Assembly (NCBI GenBank): GCA_007922225.1
Contig: ML679941.1
Span: 58,987,849-59,051,848 of the forward strand
Direction of reading: 5' to 3'
DNA: 64,000 bases
Origin: Emydura subglobosa
Taxonomy: Eukaryota; Chordata; Testudines; Chelidae
This document shows, one piece after another, positions 21,843-35,399 of the stretch (the stretch's first letter is position 1; each line of letters starts with the position of its first letter). A program made the position numbers and the translations under genes. A model generated the notes under the pieces. The model saw nothing but the letters and a program-made list of their open reading frames with translations, was not told where the DNA came from and searched no databases.

Positions 21843-24800
21843 TCGTATTTTTCTAGCATTGTGACCCCATTCCATCTTCTAGAGTTAAGGATGCCTAACC
21901 TTGAGTCTGGATAAGCTGAACTTGATGCAGGGCTTGGGTAGGGGACAATGGGTTTGGCACCTTTCTACTCTGAGATTCCTGGGGGTGCCAAGAGCTGCTT
22001 CTCCCATGTGAGTGTGTAAATTTAGGCCACTTGCACCTGTGCTAGCATCTATAGATATAACAGGCATGGGTAAGATCCAGGCTTGTGAAAGAATCCTTGA
22101 ACTGAACATGGGGAATGTCTTGGAGTAGGATTTGGTTGTTTTGTTAGAAGCCAGGGTCTGTGGAAAGAGCCAGATCTGGAGAATAAATTTACACTATCAA
22201 GGAGCCAGTTGGGCCCAATGAGGCTGTTCCAAAAGAATCTACCACTTCCTAGGGTACATACTCATGGAGGTGAGGAGAGAAAGAAGCCTAGGGTCTGAAG
22301 AGGTTAATGAATGGGCTGGAGAGTAGGAAGAAAGGAAAGTGTCTGTATAAGGGACTGTCCCCCATGATATTAGTATCTCAGACACTCAGCGTTAATATTA
22401 CACTGTCTTAGCAGGGGTGATGTTGAGGGCATTGGGGGCGACTCTGTGGATGTGCATGGGGCCTGAAAGGAAGAGAGTTATTTGCAAGGGAGCTATGGCT
22501 GTGTTAGAGTGATCAGTGCTCTCTGTGCTGAGGAATTGGCACCTGAAAGGCTCTCCATGGCACTGCTGGCTGGCTTCTCTGTGCAGAGGCACCATCATTG
22601 AATGACCTCTTATGTCATAATAACCCCACTTCAGAGCAATCTGAAGTGGGGGGCAGTGAAGTCCCCTCTCTGGGTGAAGGAAAGGGGAGCATGTGGGTGG
22701 GGATGTCAGAAATTCCTATCATGCCACCGGGTTACTAATATCATTCCTGACTCTGTCGCTGTACATGAGGGTAAGATCAAAGAAAAGATCTTCAAAATAA
22801 TTCAGTAAAGGAAAGAAAAGGAAAAGTCATCACTGTAAGAAGGAAAAAATAACACTCCTGAGGAAATGCAAATGGGGCAAGAGGTTGCAAGCTGAGAGAG
22901 AGGATTTGTCCTCAAGAGGGTGGACACTTTGTATATTCCTCAGCAGAGAATATGAAAGCCTGCCCTCTCAGAGAGATGCTTATAGCAGCTTCCTGTCAAA
23001 GGAGAGACATCAGTGTCAGCACAAACACCATTCAACAGTGGCAACCAATAAAGAGGCATCCATACCAACATAAACCACCAGCAGGCCCTGCCAAAGTAAC
23101 ATGCCTGTGTTGGCCCCACCAATTCATGCTCCGTGACCCTGATGTGTGGGGGAGCAAGTGGCCTCAATAGCTCACAGACAGTGACCTGATAGGGGATTAA
23201 GGTAGAAGACAGTGACCGTTCGTATCCAGCAATCCCAGTAGAGGAGATGGTATCACCAACAGCAACTCCTCAGAAACATCAGCTATAAATGGGATGCAGT
23301 GCAGTAAATGCAGACAGTCACTCAATCTGTTTCCATCAGCAATTTAATATTTCTTGGGTAATCATTTAATCTTCTCTCTGTATTTAACTTTTTACTTTTA
23401 CTGGTGATGTTGATTCTTCAAGCGGATAATCTTTATCATTTCTGAAATGGAGGGGTCATCTTTGCATCACAAATGAAGCATTTTGGCAGCTTTTTACAAG
23501 TGTGGAATATTTGTAGAACTCTTCTGGGGCAGGTAGAACATGTTTAGCATCTTAAACACCACAACACATGAAGACCAGGAGTGGCCCATGTGAACAATAA
23601 TGACCATAATGACAATTAAAATGCAAGTGTAGGATGGTGGATAGAAACCTCAGGATCCTATCCTCTTCCAAGAGGACTGCAGCTATGATCACAGGTAATG
23701 ACAGTGGAGGAGTGGGTCCATATTAAATGCATAGGAGCTGAGGACTTGGAAGATCACTGGAGAAGAAAAACTTGTCAGTGAAGCTTAAGTATTAATGCCG
23801 GCAAAGAAGTTACACAGAATGCAAAGGTCTTTCTGAACCTTTTCCTGCCAGAAGATCATTTAAGAATCTGTAACAAAAGAGCAGTGCATAATATAGTCTT
23901 AGAGGTCAGTTTTTTACAAAGGTCTTGATTCACTATTTGATGTTCAGTGAGAACAGAGCTTACATTATTTATTTACTCATTTTATTTGATGCTTCTACAT
24001 ACAATGGCATATATCAACCATTCCATTGTATCAGTAGTCACCCAAAAATCTCCTGTCCACCACAAATATTATTGTCTCTACTCAATGCACTCACGACTCT
24101 TTCAACTGAAAACCAACTTTAACTAGAGCACTCAAAAGCACATCTCCTCAGTGAGGGATATTTCAATGCCAAATTTCTGCCACATATCCCACGCACTTTG
24201 GATACTAGAAATGGTTGCTCTGACTTTCAGAAAATAGTCACTCTGAGGCAGAGAATAAGGACCAGATTCTCGACTGGGCCCAAGCAGCAGTGGGTGCAGC
24301 TTAAGTTAGCCCCCTACCTTGATTGTGGAGTCAGTTGGCTCAGGCATTGGCATACATAAGAACAGCCTCTTGGGTGTGGGAGAAAGGCTACTCAGGGCAT
24401 GAATTTCTCTTGGGGGCTATAAGGACTGTGGTGTGGGGGAAAGCTGTCTGGGCTATTGAGGGCCTAGGAAAGAGAGGAATCTTTTTGAGGTGTGTTAAAA
24501 GGTGGGAAAGGGGTGAATTTATGTATTGGAATGGGGTGAGGAGTTCTATTGCTTATTAAGAGAGTATGAATTAGTACTGGTGAGTTGTTTCTAGTCTGCA
24601 ATTACTCAGGGCCCCCTCACTTCTCCTTCCTTCTCTTTGATGAAGGAACAAGATGCAGCTGAAGATATGACAGCCTGGGAAGCAATAGGCAGCTGAAAAA
24701 GGCAGAAGTGGCATCCTACTCACATATGTGTCTGCTGAGCTCATTGGTGTGGCCATGAATGAGAGAACAGACTGGAAAAGGCTATGGAAGACAAGAATGG

Positions 24801-25669
24801 AGAGCAAGTGGGAGGAAAGAAAGTCAAGACATTAATGTCAGCAGGAGTTTGTCAAGGTTGTGCAAGTCCTGTAGGGAAACTAGACCCCTTTGAAATAGTG
24901 GTGCTTGGATTATACAGTCAAAGGTGTCCTCACAACGTACAGGATAAATGGTCAAACATGCAGGAAGGTTGTCAGAGGCAAAATAACCCTCCACAGCTTA
25001 TAAATGCTTTCTAAGCTTCCAAAAATAAAGTGAACAGATATTTTAATACCCCTGCTCCTGTCCTACTTCTCACATCAGCTATCCAGCTCTCTTCCCTCCT
25101 GCTTTCTTCCCTGAGTCAGCAGCGCCTTTAGAGTGATTGATATAAAGCCCTGCTTGGTGGTGCTGATTTTGCATAGCAGAAAAGCAGCAGACTGTAACAG
25201 AGAAGGTGGGATGGAATAAAATGCAGGTCAATGAAGGAGAGATTAGAACTGGTTTCATCAGGCTCTTAGGACAATAACCCCAAGGCCTGATCTCTGTCCC
25301 TGTCCTAAAAGATTCTCTAGGTGAGAAGTATGAGGCATAATATTTCACATAAATCTCATTAACCTATTATAATGCTATTACTTTCTGTGTGAATTTGATG
25401 CTCATGGAAAAGTGGTATTAAAAACACAGTCTGGAGCCATTTTGCAGGCGCGGCTAATACAGATTCTCTCACACAGTTTAACAAATGTGTCCTCAGTTGT
25501 GATCTGAAAAGCCCTTGATACATGGGTCCTGATCCTTTCTTAAGAAGAAAGAATTGCTTTACACAATGATGAGGGGGATCATTCTTTTCCTTCTCTGTTT
25601 TCCTGTCCTTATACCAGGAGCATGCTGGTACCATTGGTCCCCAAAATAGATTCTTTATGTTTATAGACT
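21843..25669. other. Spacer, no gene recognised
   Basis: 3.8 kb of non-coding DNA. The one local structure seen is a perfect 11-bp inverted repeat at 22624-22634 and 22641-22651 (ccccacttcag) around a 6-nt loop. Open frames up to about 90 codons have no motif. Confidence 0.4.
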
Positions 25670-25740
25670 TCTTTTGTCATCCTGAGATTCTCAGATGAAA
25701 GGCACTATGATAAATTAAAAATTTTGATCATTATTATCTT
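25670..25740 (+). repeat. MIR-like SINE tail fragment
   Basis: gagattctcagatgaaaggc followed by actatgataa and a cattattatc end resembles the 3' part of MIR. The head is missing or too decayed to see. Confidence 0.4.
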
Positions 25741-28204
25741 GCACCCTGTTCCCCAATCTGGTTCAGATTCAAAATATTCCTGAATGAAAACCCTGCACCT
25801 GAACATCCTCTAACATTGTGGAAATTCAGAATTGCATTCAGAACTGAATCTGCAGCTGAGACAATTCTCCACTCTAGTTCCTCTAGAGGCTCTTCCAATT
25901 CACACACCCCTTTCCACTGTAGATTCTGCATGTACGTGTCATTATTTTCTTTTACATCAAAACCTAGCACATCAGTCATAAACCACTTTGGTTCTCAAAA
26001 TTTCAGGGCTCTCTAGTCTACAGCTCTTTTGACTTTGACTAAGTGTGCCAACTCTTGAGAGAATCATTTCTGGATTAAGTTAAAAACTGAGGACCAGTTT
26101 GGGGATTACCACACCCCCTCAAATAAGAGGCCTATTAAAATATATTATTTTATCCAAAATGAGCCATTTTTTTGTCATTCTTTTCACTCTGGTTCACACA
26201 CATTCCTTCTGCACACATGCATACACAACTCATTTGTTTCTCCACTTTCCGCTTCATTTTCTCCCCAGTTCTTTGTCTTCTTTTGGTCTCTTTTTGCCAT
26301 TTCTTCCTCCTTTTGTTCTCCTCTCCAGTATCCTTTTTCCTGGTTTTTCTCTTCGCTCTTTAGACATTGCAGTCTTGGCAGCTAATGTGAAGTAAAATAA
26401 TCACATATAATGCAGATCCCAGAGAGAGGCTAAACATCTTTGTGCCACAGAGACAAAGTGGGTGAGGTAATATCTTTCAAGCCACACAGAGCTCTTTTCA
26501 GGTCACAGTTTGTTTCCTAGTTTGCACTTGCTCATGGCAGTTTGTTCTCAGAAGACTGGCGTTATAATGTGAGGGCCAAATCCTGATTGCTGTTACCTTA
26601 GTGCAAACCCATCATTTGCACAAGTTTAAAGGAAAGTAAAATGTAACCCTACAATGTTCAGAAACTTTTGGTTCTTTCAAAATTCCTTATAGATCCATAT
26701 TTTGGGGTCTTGTGCCCTGATTTCAGGGGGGAAAAAACCACTTTGATTCACGTAGGTTAGTCACAAACTAACTTTGATTAACTTAGGTTAGTCTTAAATT
26801 ACCTCTGAATGATTCCATTGTCATATTCTTTAAAGGCTACAGAAGGGACATCCTAGACTTCAGTTGCAATTTCCTCTTCTGAAGCCATCGGAAGAGCTGG
26901 CTTTGCTTTAGAGTCCTCTGGTGCTGAGTGAGAGCCGCTATTTAGAGTCCCTTTTTGTCACTGGCAATGCTATTTAGTTTCCATTTTTAGGTGCTAGCTT
27001 TCCGCTGTGCTTTTTGTAACTTCATTTGAACTCAGACTCTTAGGAATTGAGAGTCAGATGCTGGCACCCTTGCTCTCACTGAATGATACTGTAATCATTG
27101 CGCCTCATGGGGCTCTGGTGTAATGCCATCAGACTTTGTTTTGAAACAGATCCTAATAGTGTGCCAGGTGTATTATGGCTCAGGCAAGAACTGTGGGCAC
27201 TTCAGCTACTAAAGCTCTTAGCACCTGATGGATCACAAACACACCCAAACTGTCTGCAACCCCACACTCCTCCCAGGACCCCCTGCCTATCCGGGCTCTG
27301 AGCCTAATCCCCTCCCCAGCCCCTTTCCAACTTGCACAGAACCTTCCCTGCAGGCAAACTTTGTCCTCTCAGAACAGGATTAAGAGAGCAGCAGCTGATT
27401 CACCCTTTGCAGGTTCCTTGCAGTAACTTGCGCCATGAGTAGTCTCCGTTGACTTCAGCAGGCCTACTATGCTGCTGTCTGTTCTGCTTGTATAGTAGTG
27501 CCACCCGGGCACAAACTGTCACATGAAATAATGTAACAAAAGGTACGAGTATGAAATTTGTAAGAATCCAGATCCCTATAATCCTGTGCCTCTGACTAAT
27601 GACCATATGTTCCTATTTGCATGAAGTGTCTGAGTAGGTGGCAGAGATCTGTTTTTTGTTTGTTTGTTTTGTTTCTAAAAAAGACAAATTAGAAGTGCAA
27701 CCTCATGCTTATGATACCACTGAGATACAGTGAAAAGCAGTTTGTAATAACGCATCACAGAATGAGAAACAAAATGACTGGAAGGAACATGCTACAGTTT
27801 CAGGGAAAAGCATGAAAAGCATCAAAAGAAAAGTACAGCACTTCAGCATGGACTAATAATGGGTAAGGGCACTGTTAGCTTTCTGTCCACTTCAGACATG
27901 TGTGGGGCACCTGAAGCAGTACAGCAAAAACACAGAGAAATCTCACAAGCATATAGCCATTGGAATATCACTATCCGTATCTTCTCTATCTAGGTTTTCA
28001 TACTATGCACATCCCTATATTGTATGAGCACCTGCACTGTGCACTTACTGTGCCACACATGTGGTTACTATATAAGTCTCTGCACTGTGGTTCCTTAAAT
28101 TTGCATTGAGTTTACCAGGCCTCACTGTGCCTAAAAAAAGAAAAAAAGTCAGTGGGTCCTGACTTTTGCAGATGCTTGCCACTGAACTGTACTTTTGATA
28201 TTAT
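25741..28204. other. Spacer with a pyrimidine-rich tract
   Basis: 26165-26365 is a roughly 200-bp C/T-rich stretch on the plus strand, giving an artificial Phe/Ser/Leu-rich open frame. 26741-26802 holds two imperfect copies of a 'ctttgatta..taggttagtc' unit. A (tttg) run lies near 27650-27675. No gene recognised. Confidence 0.45.
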
Positions 28205-30715
28205 AAACTCATAGACTCAAAGGTCAGAAGGGACCAATATGATCATCTAGTCTGACCTCCTGCACAATACAGGCCACAGAACCTCACCCACCCACTCCTG
28301 GAATAGATCCCTGACCTATAACTGAGTTACTGAAGTCCTCAAATCATGGTTTAAAGACTTTAAGGTACAGAGAATCCACCAGCAAGTGAGCTGTGCCCCA
28401 TGCTACAGAGGAAGGCGAAAACCCCCCAGAGTCTTTGCTAATCTGCCCTGGGGGAAAATTCCTTCCCAACCCCAAATATGGTGATCAGTTAAACCCTGAG
28501 CATGTGGGCAAGACTCACCAGCCAGACACCCAAGAAAGAATTATCTGTAATAACTCAGAACCCACCACATCTAACATCCCTTCACAAGCCATTGGCATAT
28601 CTACCACCAGTAGTCAAAGATCAGTCAATTGCCAAATTAGGCTGTCCAATCATACCATCCCCTCCATAAATTTATCAAGCTCAGTTTTGAAGCCAGCTAG
28701 ATTTTTTGTCCCCACTGCTCCTCTTGGAAGGCTATTCCAGAACTTCACTCCTCTGATGGTTAGAAACCTGTGTCTAATTTCAAGTCTAAACTTCCTGATG
28801 GCCAGTTTAAATCCATTAGTTCTTGTGTCCACATTGGTGCTGAACTTAAATAATTCCTCTCCCTCCCTGATATTTATCCCTCTGATGTATTTATAGAGAG
28901 CAATCATATCTCCCCTCAACCTTCTTTTGGTTAGGCTAAACAAGCCAAGCTCTTTGAGTCTCCTCTCATAAGGCAGGTTTTCCATTCCTCGGATCATCTC
29001 AGTAGCCCTTCTCTGCACCTGTTTCAGTTTGAATTCATCTTTCTTAAACATGGGGTACCAGAACTGCACACAGTATTCAGATGAGGTCTCACCAGTGCCT
29101 TGTATAACGGTACTAACACCTCCCTAGCTCTACTGGAAATACTTTATCTGATGCATCCATGGACCACATTAGCTTTTTTCACAGCCACATCACATTGGCA
29201 GCTCATAGTCATCCTGTGATCAACCAGTACGCCCAGGTCCTTCTTCTCCTCTGTCACTTCCAACTGATGCGGCCCCAGTTTATAGCAGAAATTCTTGTTA
29301 TTAGTCCCTAAATGCATGACCTTGCCCTTTTCACTATTAAATTTCATCCAATTTATATTACTCCAGTTTACAAGGTCATCCAGATCTTCATGTATGATAT
29401 CCCGATCCTTCTCTCTATTGGCACTACCTCCCAACTTTGTGTCATCCCCAAACTTTATTAGCACATTCCCACTTTTTGTGTCAAGGTCAGTAATACAAAG
29501 GTTAAATAAGATTGGTCCCAAGACTGATCCCCGAGGAACTGTCCAGCCTGACAGTTCGCCTTTCAGTATGACCTGTTGTAGTCTCCCCTTTAACCAGTTC
29601 CTTATCCACCTTTCAATTTTCATATTTATCTCCATCTTTTCCAATTTAATTAATAATTCCCCATGTGGAAGTGTATCAAATGCCTTACTGAAATCTAGGT
29701 AAATTAGATCCACTGCATTCCCTTTGTCTAAAACATCTATTATCGTCTCAAAAAAGGAGATGAGGTTGGTCTGGCATGATCTGCCTTTTGTAAAACTATG
29801 TTGTATTTTATCCCAATTACCGTTAATCTTGATGTCCTTAACTACTTCCTCTTTCAATATTTTTTCCAAGACCTTGCATATACTGCTGAGGTCAAACTAA
29901 CAGGCCTGTAGTTACCTGGATCACTCTTTTCCCCTTTCTTAAAAATAGGAAGTATGTTAGCAATTCTCCAGTCATACAGTACAGCCCCTGAGTTTACAGA
30001 GTCATTAAAAATCCTTGCTAATGGGCTTGCAATTTCATGTGCTAGTTCCTTTAATATTCTTGAATGGAGATTATCCCCTCGCTGCACCCTGATTTAGTCC
30101 CATTAAACTGTTCGAGTTTAGCTTCTACCTTGGATGTGGTAACTTCTACCTCCATATCCTCATCCCCATTAGCCAGCCTGCCACTATCCCCAAGATCATC
30201 ATAAGCCTCATTAAAAATGGAGGCAAAGTATTTGTTTAGATATTTGGCCATGCCTAGATTATCCTTAACTTTCATCCCATCCTCAGTGCTTAATGGTCCC
30301 ACTTCTTCTTTCTTTGTTTTCTTTCTATTTATATGGCTATAGAACCTTTTATTATGGGTTTTAATTCCTTTTGCAAGGTCTAACTCTACTTGGCCTTTCT
30401 CACTTTATCTCTACATGTTCTGACCTCCAAGAGGTAGCTTTTCTTGCTGATCCCTCCCATCTTCCACTCCTTGTAGGCTTTCCGCTTTTCCTTAACCACC
30501 TGTCTGAGATGCTTACTCATCCAGCTTGGTCTACAATTCTTGCCTATGAAGTTTTTCCCCTTCCTTGGGATGCAGGCTTCAGATAGTTCCTGCAACTTTG
30601 ACTGGAAGTAATTCCAAACCTCCTCCACCTTTAGATCCATGAGTTCTTCAGTCCAGTCCACTTCCCCAACTAAATTTCCTTAATTTTTTAAAATTAGCCC
30701 TTTTGAAGTCACAGA
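28205..30715 (-). mobile_element. CR1 LINE, longest copy, 5' truncated
   Basis: On the minus strand this copy begins about 30715 in the endonuclease-RT linker of ORF2 (KGKNFIGKNCRPSWMSKHLRQ, 30661-30386). It then covers the pre-RT region (30302-30051), the RT ([46 protein letters not shown]) and the C-terminal domain (29069-28650). The 3' UTR runs to 28205 with the CR1-typical ctagtctgacctcctgcac (plus-strand view). The active-site motif is FGDD rather than FADD. Breaks are frameshifts near 30310, 30070 and 29870 and a stop near 29144. Open frames on the opposite strand (28393-28896, 29295-29702) are shadows. Confidence 0.92.
29144..29869 (-). pseudogene. CR1 reverse transcriptase fragment
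   Basis: The longest intact frame of the 28.2-30.7 kb CR1 (241 codons). It contains RT blocks from KGRSCQTNLISFFE through [29 protein letters not shown] and LGVLVDHRM. CR1 proteins carry out target-primed reverse transcription of their own RNA. Here the ORF is an isolated remnant, cut off from the upstream endonuclease and the downstream C-terminus by lesions. Confidence 0.85.
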
Positions 30716-31445
30716 TCTATTTTTGTTACTGTGGCTCTTCATCTATATCTGGGGTGCAACACTGCTTGGAGATGATTGTATTCCTTCTGGGATCTGCCTT
30801 TGATGCTGGCAAACTTCCAATTCTGGTTGTCACTTATTGTGCTGCTTTCCAATGGGATGATACCAAACTTTTGCTTTCTTGTCTGACTCTATGGTGTAGT
30901 CTCTTGACACACTTGACCACCCCTCCTGGAGCTCTGCTGCTTACTGGCTCTTACTATGCTATCTTGAACATGGCATTATACCCCTCAGCCTGTTATAAAA
31001 TGTGGGGAGACTTGTATGTTTGGTGTTATCTTGTACCATTGCCTCCCAAGACATAGGAATATATGGCCCAAAGGTTCTAGTAAGTATTACTATGCAGCAT
31101 CTATTCATCACACCCATTCCAAGTTCATTGGACATGGGACATATGTTTTTAATACAGCTGGTTAACATACCCTTTTACCTTGTCAAATTGTTATGGAAGT
31201 GGTCGATTAGTAATTTGGTCTATGTTACCAAAAACTTTTTCTTGTTCGTATGTCACAGGATTAATTAGTTAGGTTTGAAGCTCTTTATAAATGTTTAGTA
31301 TAATTATTTACAAAACTGGCAATGCCTTTTCTAACATATGTTCTCCTTTTATAGGAAAAAAGGATGGTAGTGGGGAGGGAAGTGTGTCCTTTCTACTTGA
31401 AAGATTTTAAGATCTTTTAAAAATCAGCTGGTGGCTTTATTAGTT
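30716..31445. other. Spacer, nothing recognised
   Basis: Non-coding. A 117-codon open frame (30703-31056) shows no motif. Confidence 0.35.
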
Positions 31446-31865
31446 TGTATATAGAAAGTCCTGCGCAGATACAAAAATGTGGATCCGCATCTGATCTGCA
31501 TCTGCCAGGCTCAACTGACATCCGACCCGCCATCCGCAGTCTCTGTCTTCTAGGTCATCTGCACCCACACTCACCTGCAGCTCTGGGCCCCCCAATCAGC
31601 TGTTTGGAGGCCAGGCCCACTGCAACCGCTGCCGCTGATCAGCTATTCGGGGGGGCGGGGGACAGTCCCTCCAGACAGCTGCCAAACATCTGATGGGCCA
31701 CTGGCAGGGGGAGCCCTCATCCCTGGATCTCAAAGGCAGGGAAGCAGCGTCAAAGGCTATCAACTGCAGACAGCTGCTTCCCCGCCTTTGAGATCCACAT
31801 CTGATCCTCCATCTGCAAAAAATGGTCCATGGATATCTGCAAATTTGCAGGGCTCTATGTATATA
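31446..31865. mobile_element. Non-autonomous hAT MITE
   Basis: The element spans 31454-31857 (404 bp) between identical 8-mers tgtatata at 31446-31453 and 31858-31865, a hAT-type TSD. Ends: gaaagtcctgcgcagata, and reversed right end tagagccctgcaaattt. Inside, tggatctcaaaggc (about 31724) and its complement near 31782-31795 form a long imperfect stem around the centre. No transposase. Confidence 0.75.
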
Positions 31866-34131
31866 ATCTCTCTCTCTATATAATCAGTTACAAATATTAG
31901 GCCTGATTCTTCTCCGTGGCTGAGCTCTGCTCAGTGCAGGGCCCAAGAAGGGAACAAAGGTGGCATTACATCATCTCTGCATTCCCCCAGTCCTGAGGCT
32001 GGCTGGAGTGCAACTTAGAGCAGCATGCAGGCTGCTCTAAAATGTGCTTATAACCCAAAGGACTGTTCCAAAAGTCAGAGTGCTGCAGAGCAAGGGTGTC
32101 TGGGGCTATTGAGCTAGCTGTGCTTGCTCTACATCAACTGGGGATTGTTCTGCACTGGGGTAATCTTTAGGAGGTCATTTGAACTAGTTTTATAACCACT
32201 TTGTGCTGCCAGAGTGATGCAAAGGGCTGTAATGAACCAGAGAATCTGTCCCAGCATGTGAAAGGTCTGAGTCTGAGCTCTAAAATTACACCCTTCTTGC
32301 TTTGTAAATAGATTTAATTTATTGGTACATATTTAATATGAGATCATGTGAGTGTTTCATTATTTTGAAATACAATTGAACTGTGTACAAATCCACCCCC
32401 TGAAATTGCTGTCAAATGTGCTTACATCTTTGGTACATTCAGTCAGAATGGCTTGACTCAACTCAGAATGAGTGGCTGTATAAACGTTGCTTTGTTTAGA
32501 ATACGAGGAAGAGATTTCTAATTCTTAGGGACATCCCTGTGCAGAGAGCCAAAATAAAGGTGAAGTGGGGCTCAAGTGGCGCTTAGGTTCTTAGAACCAG
32601 GGTCAATTTCATTCTGAGAACAGGTGTCATTCTGGAGTTCTCAAGGATCTGTGTATTTTGTTTGACACTCCATCCAGAAGGTTTACAGTGATGTCTAATT
32701 GGAAAACATTCATGTATTTGTACTAACTTAACCTTTTCACTGCAAACCCTCTACAGCATGGTGCCTGCTGTTGTGCTATCATCCATTAGTGTGTCACTGA
32801 ACTCAAGGGAGGGTTAGGAGACCAGATATATTCAGCAGCATATCTAGAATATTCAACAGCAGCAGTCAAATGGATAATAAGTTAAAGGATCCAATGTAAA
32901 GATTTTATCAATATAAATAACATATAGAGTCTAGGATCAGTGTAACCCTCAGTCATATAGCTTTCAAAGTCCTGTCTTTAGTTGAGCTCAGACTTTTGAT
33001 ATTAATCAAAATGATCTATTTGCAATTGGTTCAAGTAGAGGAAAAATATTAGGCTGGCTTCACTGTGCATTGACTTCAGTGGAATGAATTTGGTCCTCTG
33101 CCTTCTGCTGCCACCTGAGGAGTATACCAAAAGCAATATCCCAATTAGGTATGCAGTATTAATGAGCTATGTCTTTGTTTAAAGGATTGCTCTACATTAA
33201 TAAACCTGATTTTGTATTGCATGGTTAATGATCGTGAACACAATTACCATAACCAACTTGGTTGGGTGCTTCTGAATTAGAATGACAGTTTTCAAGAAAA
33301 TTTGACAGAATGGCTTTAATGGATCATTAACATTTATTTCCAGTTTTCAATGAGTACAGTTACATCCCTTCACCTCAATTGTGCAATTTAAGAAATGATA
33401 AATTGGAAACCGGATGACTGGAAGACTGAAATTTGATTCAGGGGCTACTTCTAGTAGGCCCAATGTTTCTGGTTCATCATCACTGCACCAGTTAAGGCAA
33501 AACTCCCAACTCTAGCAAGCTATGTAAGAAGTGCTTTTTATGTATAAAAGATTAACAGTGTGACAAGGATATATGTAATTATATAGCTTAGCTAGTGTAA
33601 ACTGGTGTAGCTCCACTGATGTACCCCTTTCTTTGGCCATGCCCCCGGTGCCAGCATCTGGGAGGAGTAGCATAGGAGACACTACAGTGGATTCATGCCA
33701 CCCACCAAATCCCCCATGTAGGGAGAATTCTCCATCAGCCGCCAGACTGGCATTCTGGCTGTGCCCTAGGAAGGGCCCTTCGGACCATAATTTGAGAACC
33801 ATTGACATCTGTTGATATGTGTTGTGCTTAAAACTAGTTTAGAGGGAATACCTAGATATTTTAAGCTCTCAGGAGGCAGTTTAATTTTCCATTTTGCTAA
33901 AATTGATTCATAGGATACTGAAAACTAGTTGTATTTCCAATTTCTACCCATCCTATTTTGTATTTGGACAGAAAACCATGTTTGTGACTAGAGGAAATGA
34001 GGTAGGAATCGTTCGTTGTAGTTTAGTCAACAGTAGTAATGTGTCTACCAAGTACTTTCACTCTATGCACTAAATGTCTCTAATTTTATATTCCTATTTT
34101 ATATTCTATCAACCTAATAATTAATATTTCC
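31866..34131. other. Spacer, no gene recognised
   Basis: Includes a cctgattctt... block near 31900 that resembles other short repeats. A low-repeat AT-rich part at about 33180-33410 might be conserved non-coding DNA. No exon seen. Confidence 0.4.
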
Positions 34132-34270
34132 ACAGTGATTTCCATCTGAGGATCTCAAAGTGCTTCACAAATATTAATCAATTAAGCCACCTAACAACCC
34201 TCCCTCAGGTCACACATTAAGTCAGTATCAGAGTTAGGATTAGAGTCTCCTGACCACCAGCTCTATGATT
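34132..34270 (-). repeat. MIR SINE fragment, minus strand
   Basis: Plus-strand blocks cagtgatttccatctgagga, tctcaaagtgcttcacaaat, cctcaggtcacac and gattagagtctcctgacca follow the reversed MIR order. The region between them is shortened. Confidence 0.7.
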
Positions 34271-34746
34271 TATTATTATTGGTTTTTATGCACTAAAGCA
34301 TTCTTGACACTGTACAAGCCCCAGAGGAGGACAGAGTGTGTCCAGAGCCTGGCAATCAGAATAGCTGGACCACAAAAATTGGACTCCTATTCCCAGAGGA
34401 TTGTTCTGTCTCAGAGTGCATCTTTTTAAGAAAAATAGCTATTATATTTATAGAATTCTGATATTATTGGACCAAACTAGTCTTGAATCTTACTCCGAAA
34501 AGGGCTTGTTTGGTTGACCTGAACCTACAAACATTATTAGAACATGGGCCAGTGTATCTGCAATTATATTGCCTCTGTACATTTGTAGGGCTGGGAGCAA
34601 GGGCCCACCAATGAGCTTTTTGAGGCTTGCATTAGGGTAAAGGTTTGGGAAAATTTCCAGTAATGTTCCAAAGGCCTATGAGAAAATGGTGGGCAATGAA
34701 CTTCCTAAGGTTCACAAGGGTAGCTGGAAGGGACTGATAATCCTTC

Positions 34747-35076
34747 TAAGGGCTTGTCCACACTTGCAGTTATGCCAGAAAAACTTTGTTCCTCTGGAGT
34801 GTGAAAAAACCCACCCCCCAGAGCGATATAACTGTTGCTGGCATAAGCGTGAGTGTGGACAGTGCTATGGCAGCGGGAGATGCTCTCCATTGACATAGCG
34901 GCTGCCACTTGTTTAGGTAGTTTTATTATGTCAGTGGAGAGCTCATACCTGCTGACATAACGTGGCTGCACTCGTGCTTATGCCGGCAAAATTTATATCA
35001 CTTGTGGGTGTGTTTTTCTCACACCCCAGAGCGACAAAGTTTTGCTGGCATAACCATGAGTGTAGATAAGCCCTAA
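34747..35076. mobile_element. Harbinger-type MITE, 324 bp
   Basis: The element lies at 34750-35073 between TAA trinucleotides at 34747-34749 and 35074-35076. Ends gggcttgtccacact and (reversed) gggcttatctacact form inverted repeats. Longer subterminal matches (cccagagcga.. near 34818 and 35024) are also mirrored. No coding sequence. Confidence 0.8.
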
Positions 35077-35204
35077 CACTTGCATGGGCCTGGACTGAGC
35101 CCTATTGTTCTAAGCCTGCACATAGGAATCTAGTATAAATCTAATCCAATAAATATTATGGAAAATTCTATAAACTCAAGGAACTACACTTTCTCTTCCA
35201 ATTA

Positions 35205-35350
35205 TTTTATTATTGTTTAATATTTATATTGAGGTAGCGCCTAAAGGTCACCACAAAAGTTCGGCCCTATTGTGGTAAGTCCAGCATATTAATAAATGAC
35301 AGTCTCTACCCCAAATACCTTACAATCTAAAGGGCAAGATAGAACAGGTA
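35205..35350 (+). repeat. Old reptilian interspersed repeat
   Basis: ttatattgaggtagcgccta, cggccctattgtg, gacagtctctacccc and cttacaatctaaagggcaag are in the order of a widespread sauropsid repeat that I recognise but cannot name with certainty. Confidence 0.5.
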
Positions 35351-35399
35351 GATGAGTGGGGTGAGAGAGAAGTGGCAACAAGTATAATAGGTTGTGCAA

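Noticed and set aside
26099..26395. Phe/Leu/Ser-rich 98-codon frame resembling a membrane protein
   Set aside because: By-product of a pyrimidine-rich tract. Hydrophobicity comes from T-rich codons.
27400..27606. 68-codon minus-strand frame with a hydrophobic N-terminus
   Set aside because: No start context, no homologous motif, and flanks without splice logic. Likely chance.
28393..28896. 167-codon plus-strand open frame
   Set aside because: It is the antisense shadow of the CR1 C-terminus and 3' UTR on the minus strand.
29295..29702. 135-codon plus-strand open frame
   Set aside because: Antisense of the CR1 reverse transcriptase.
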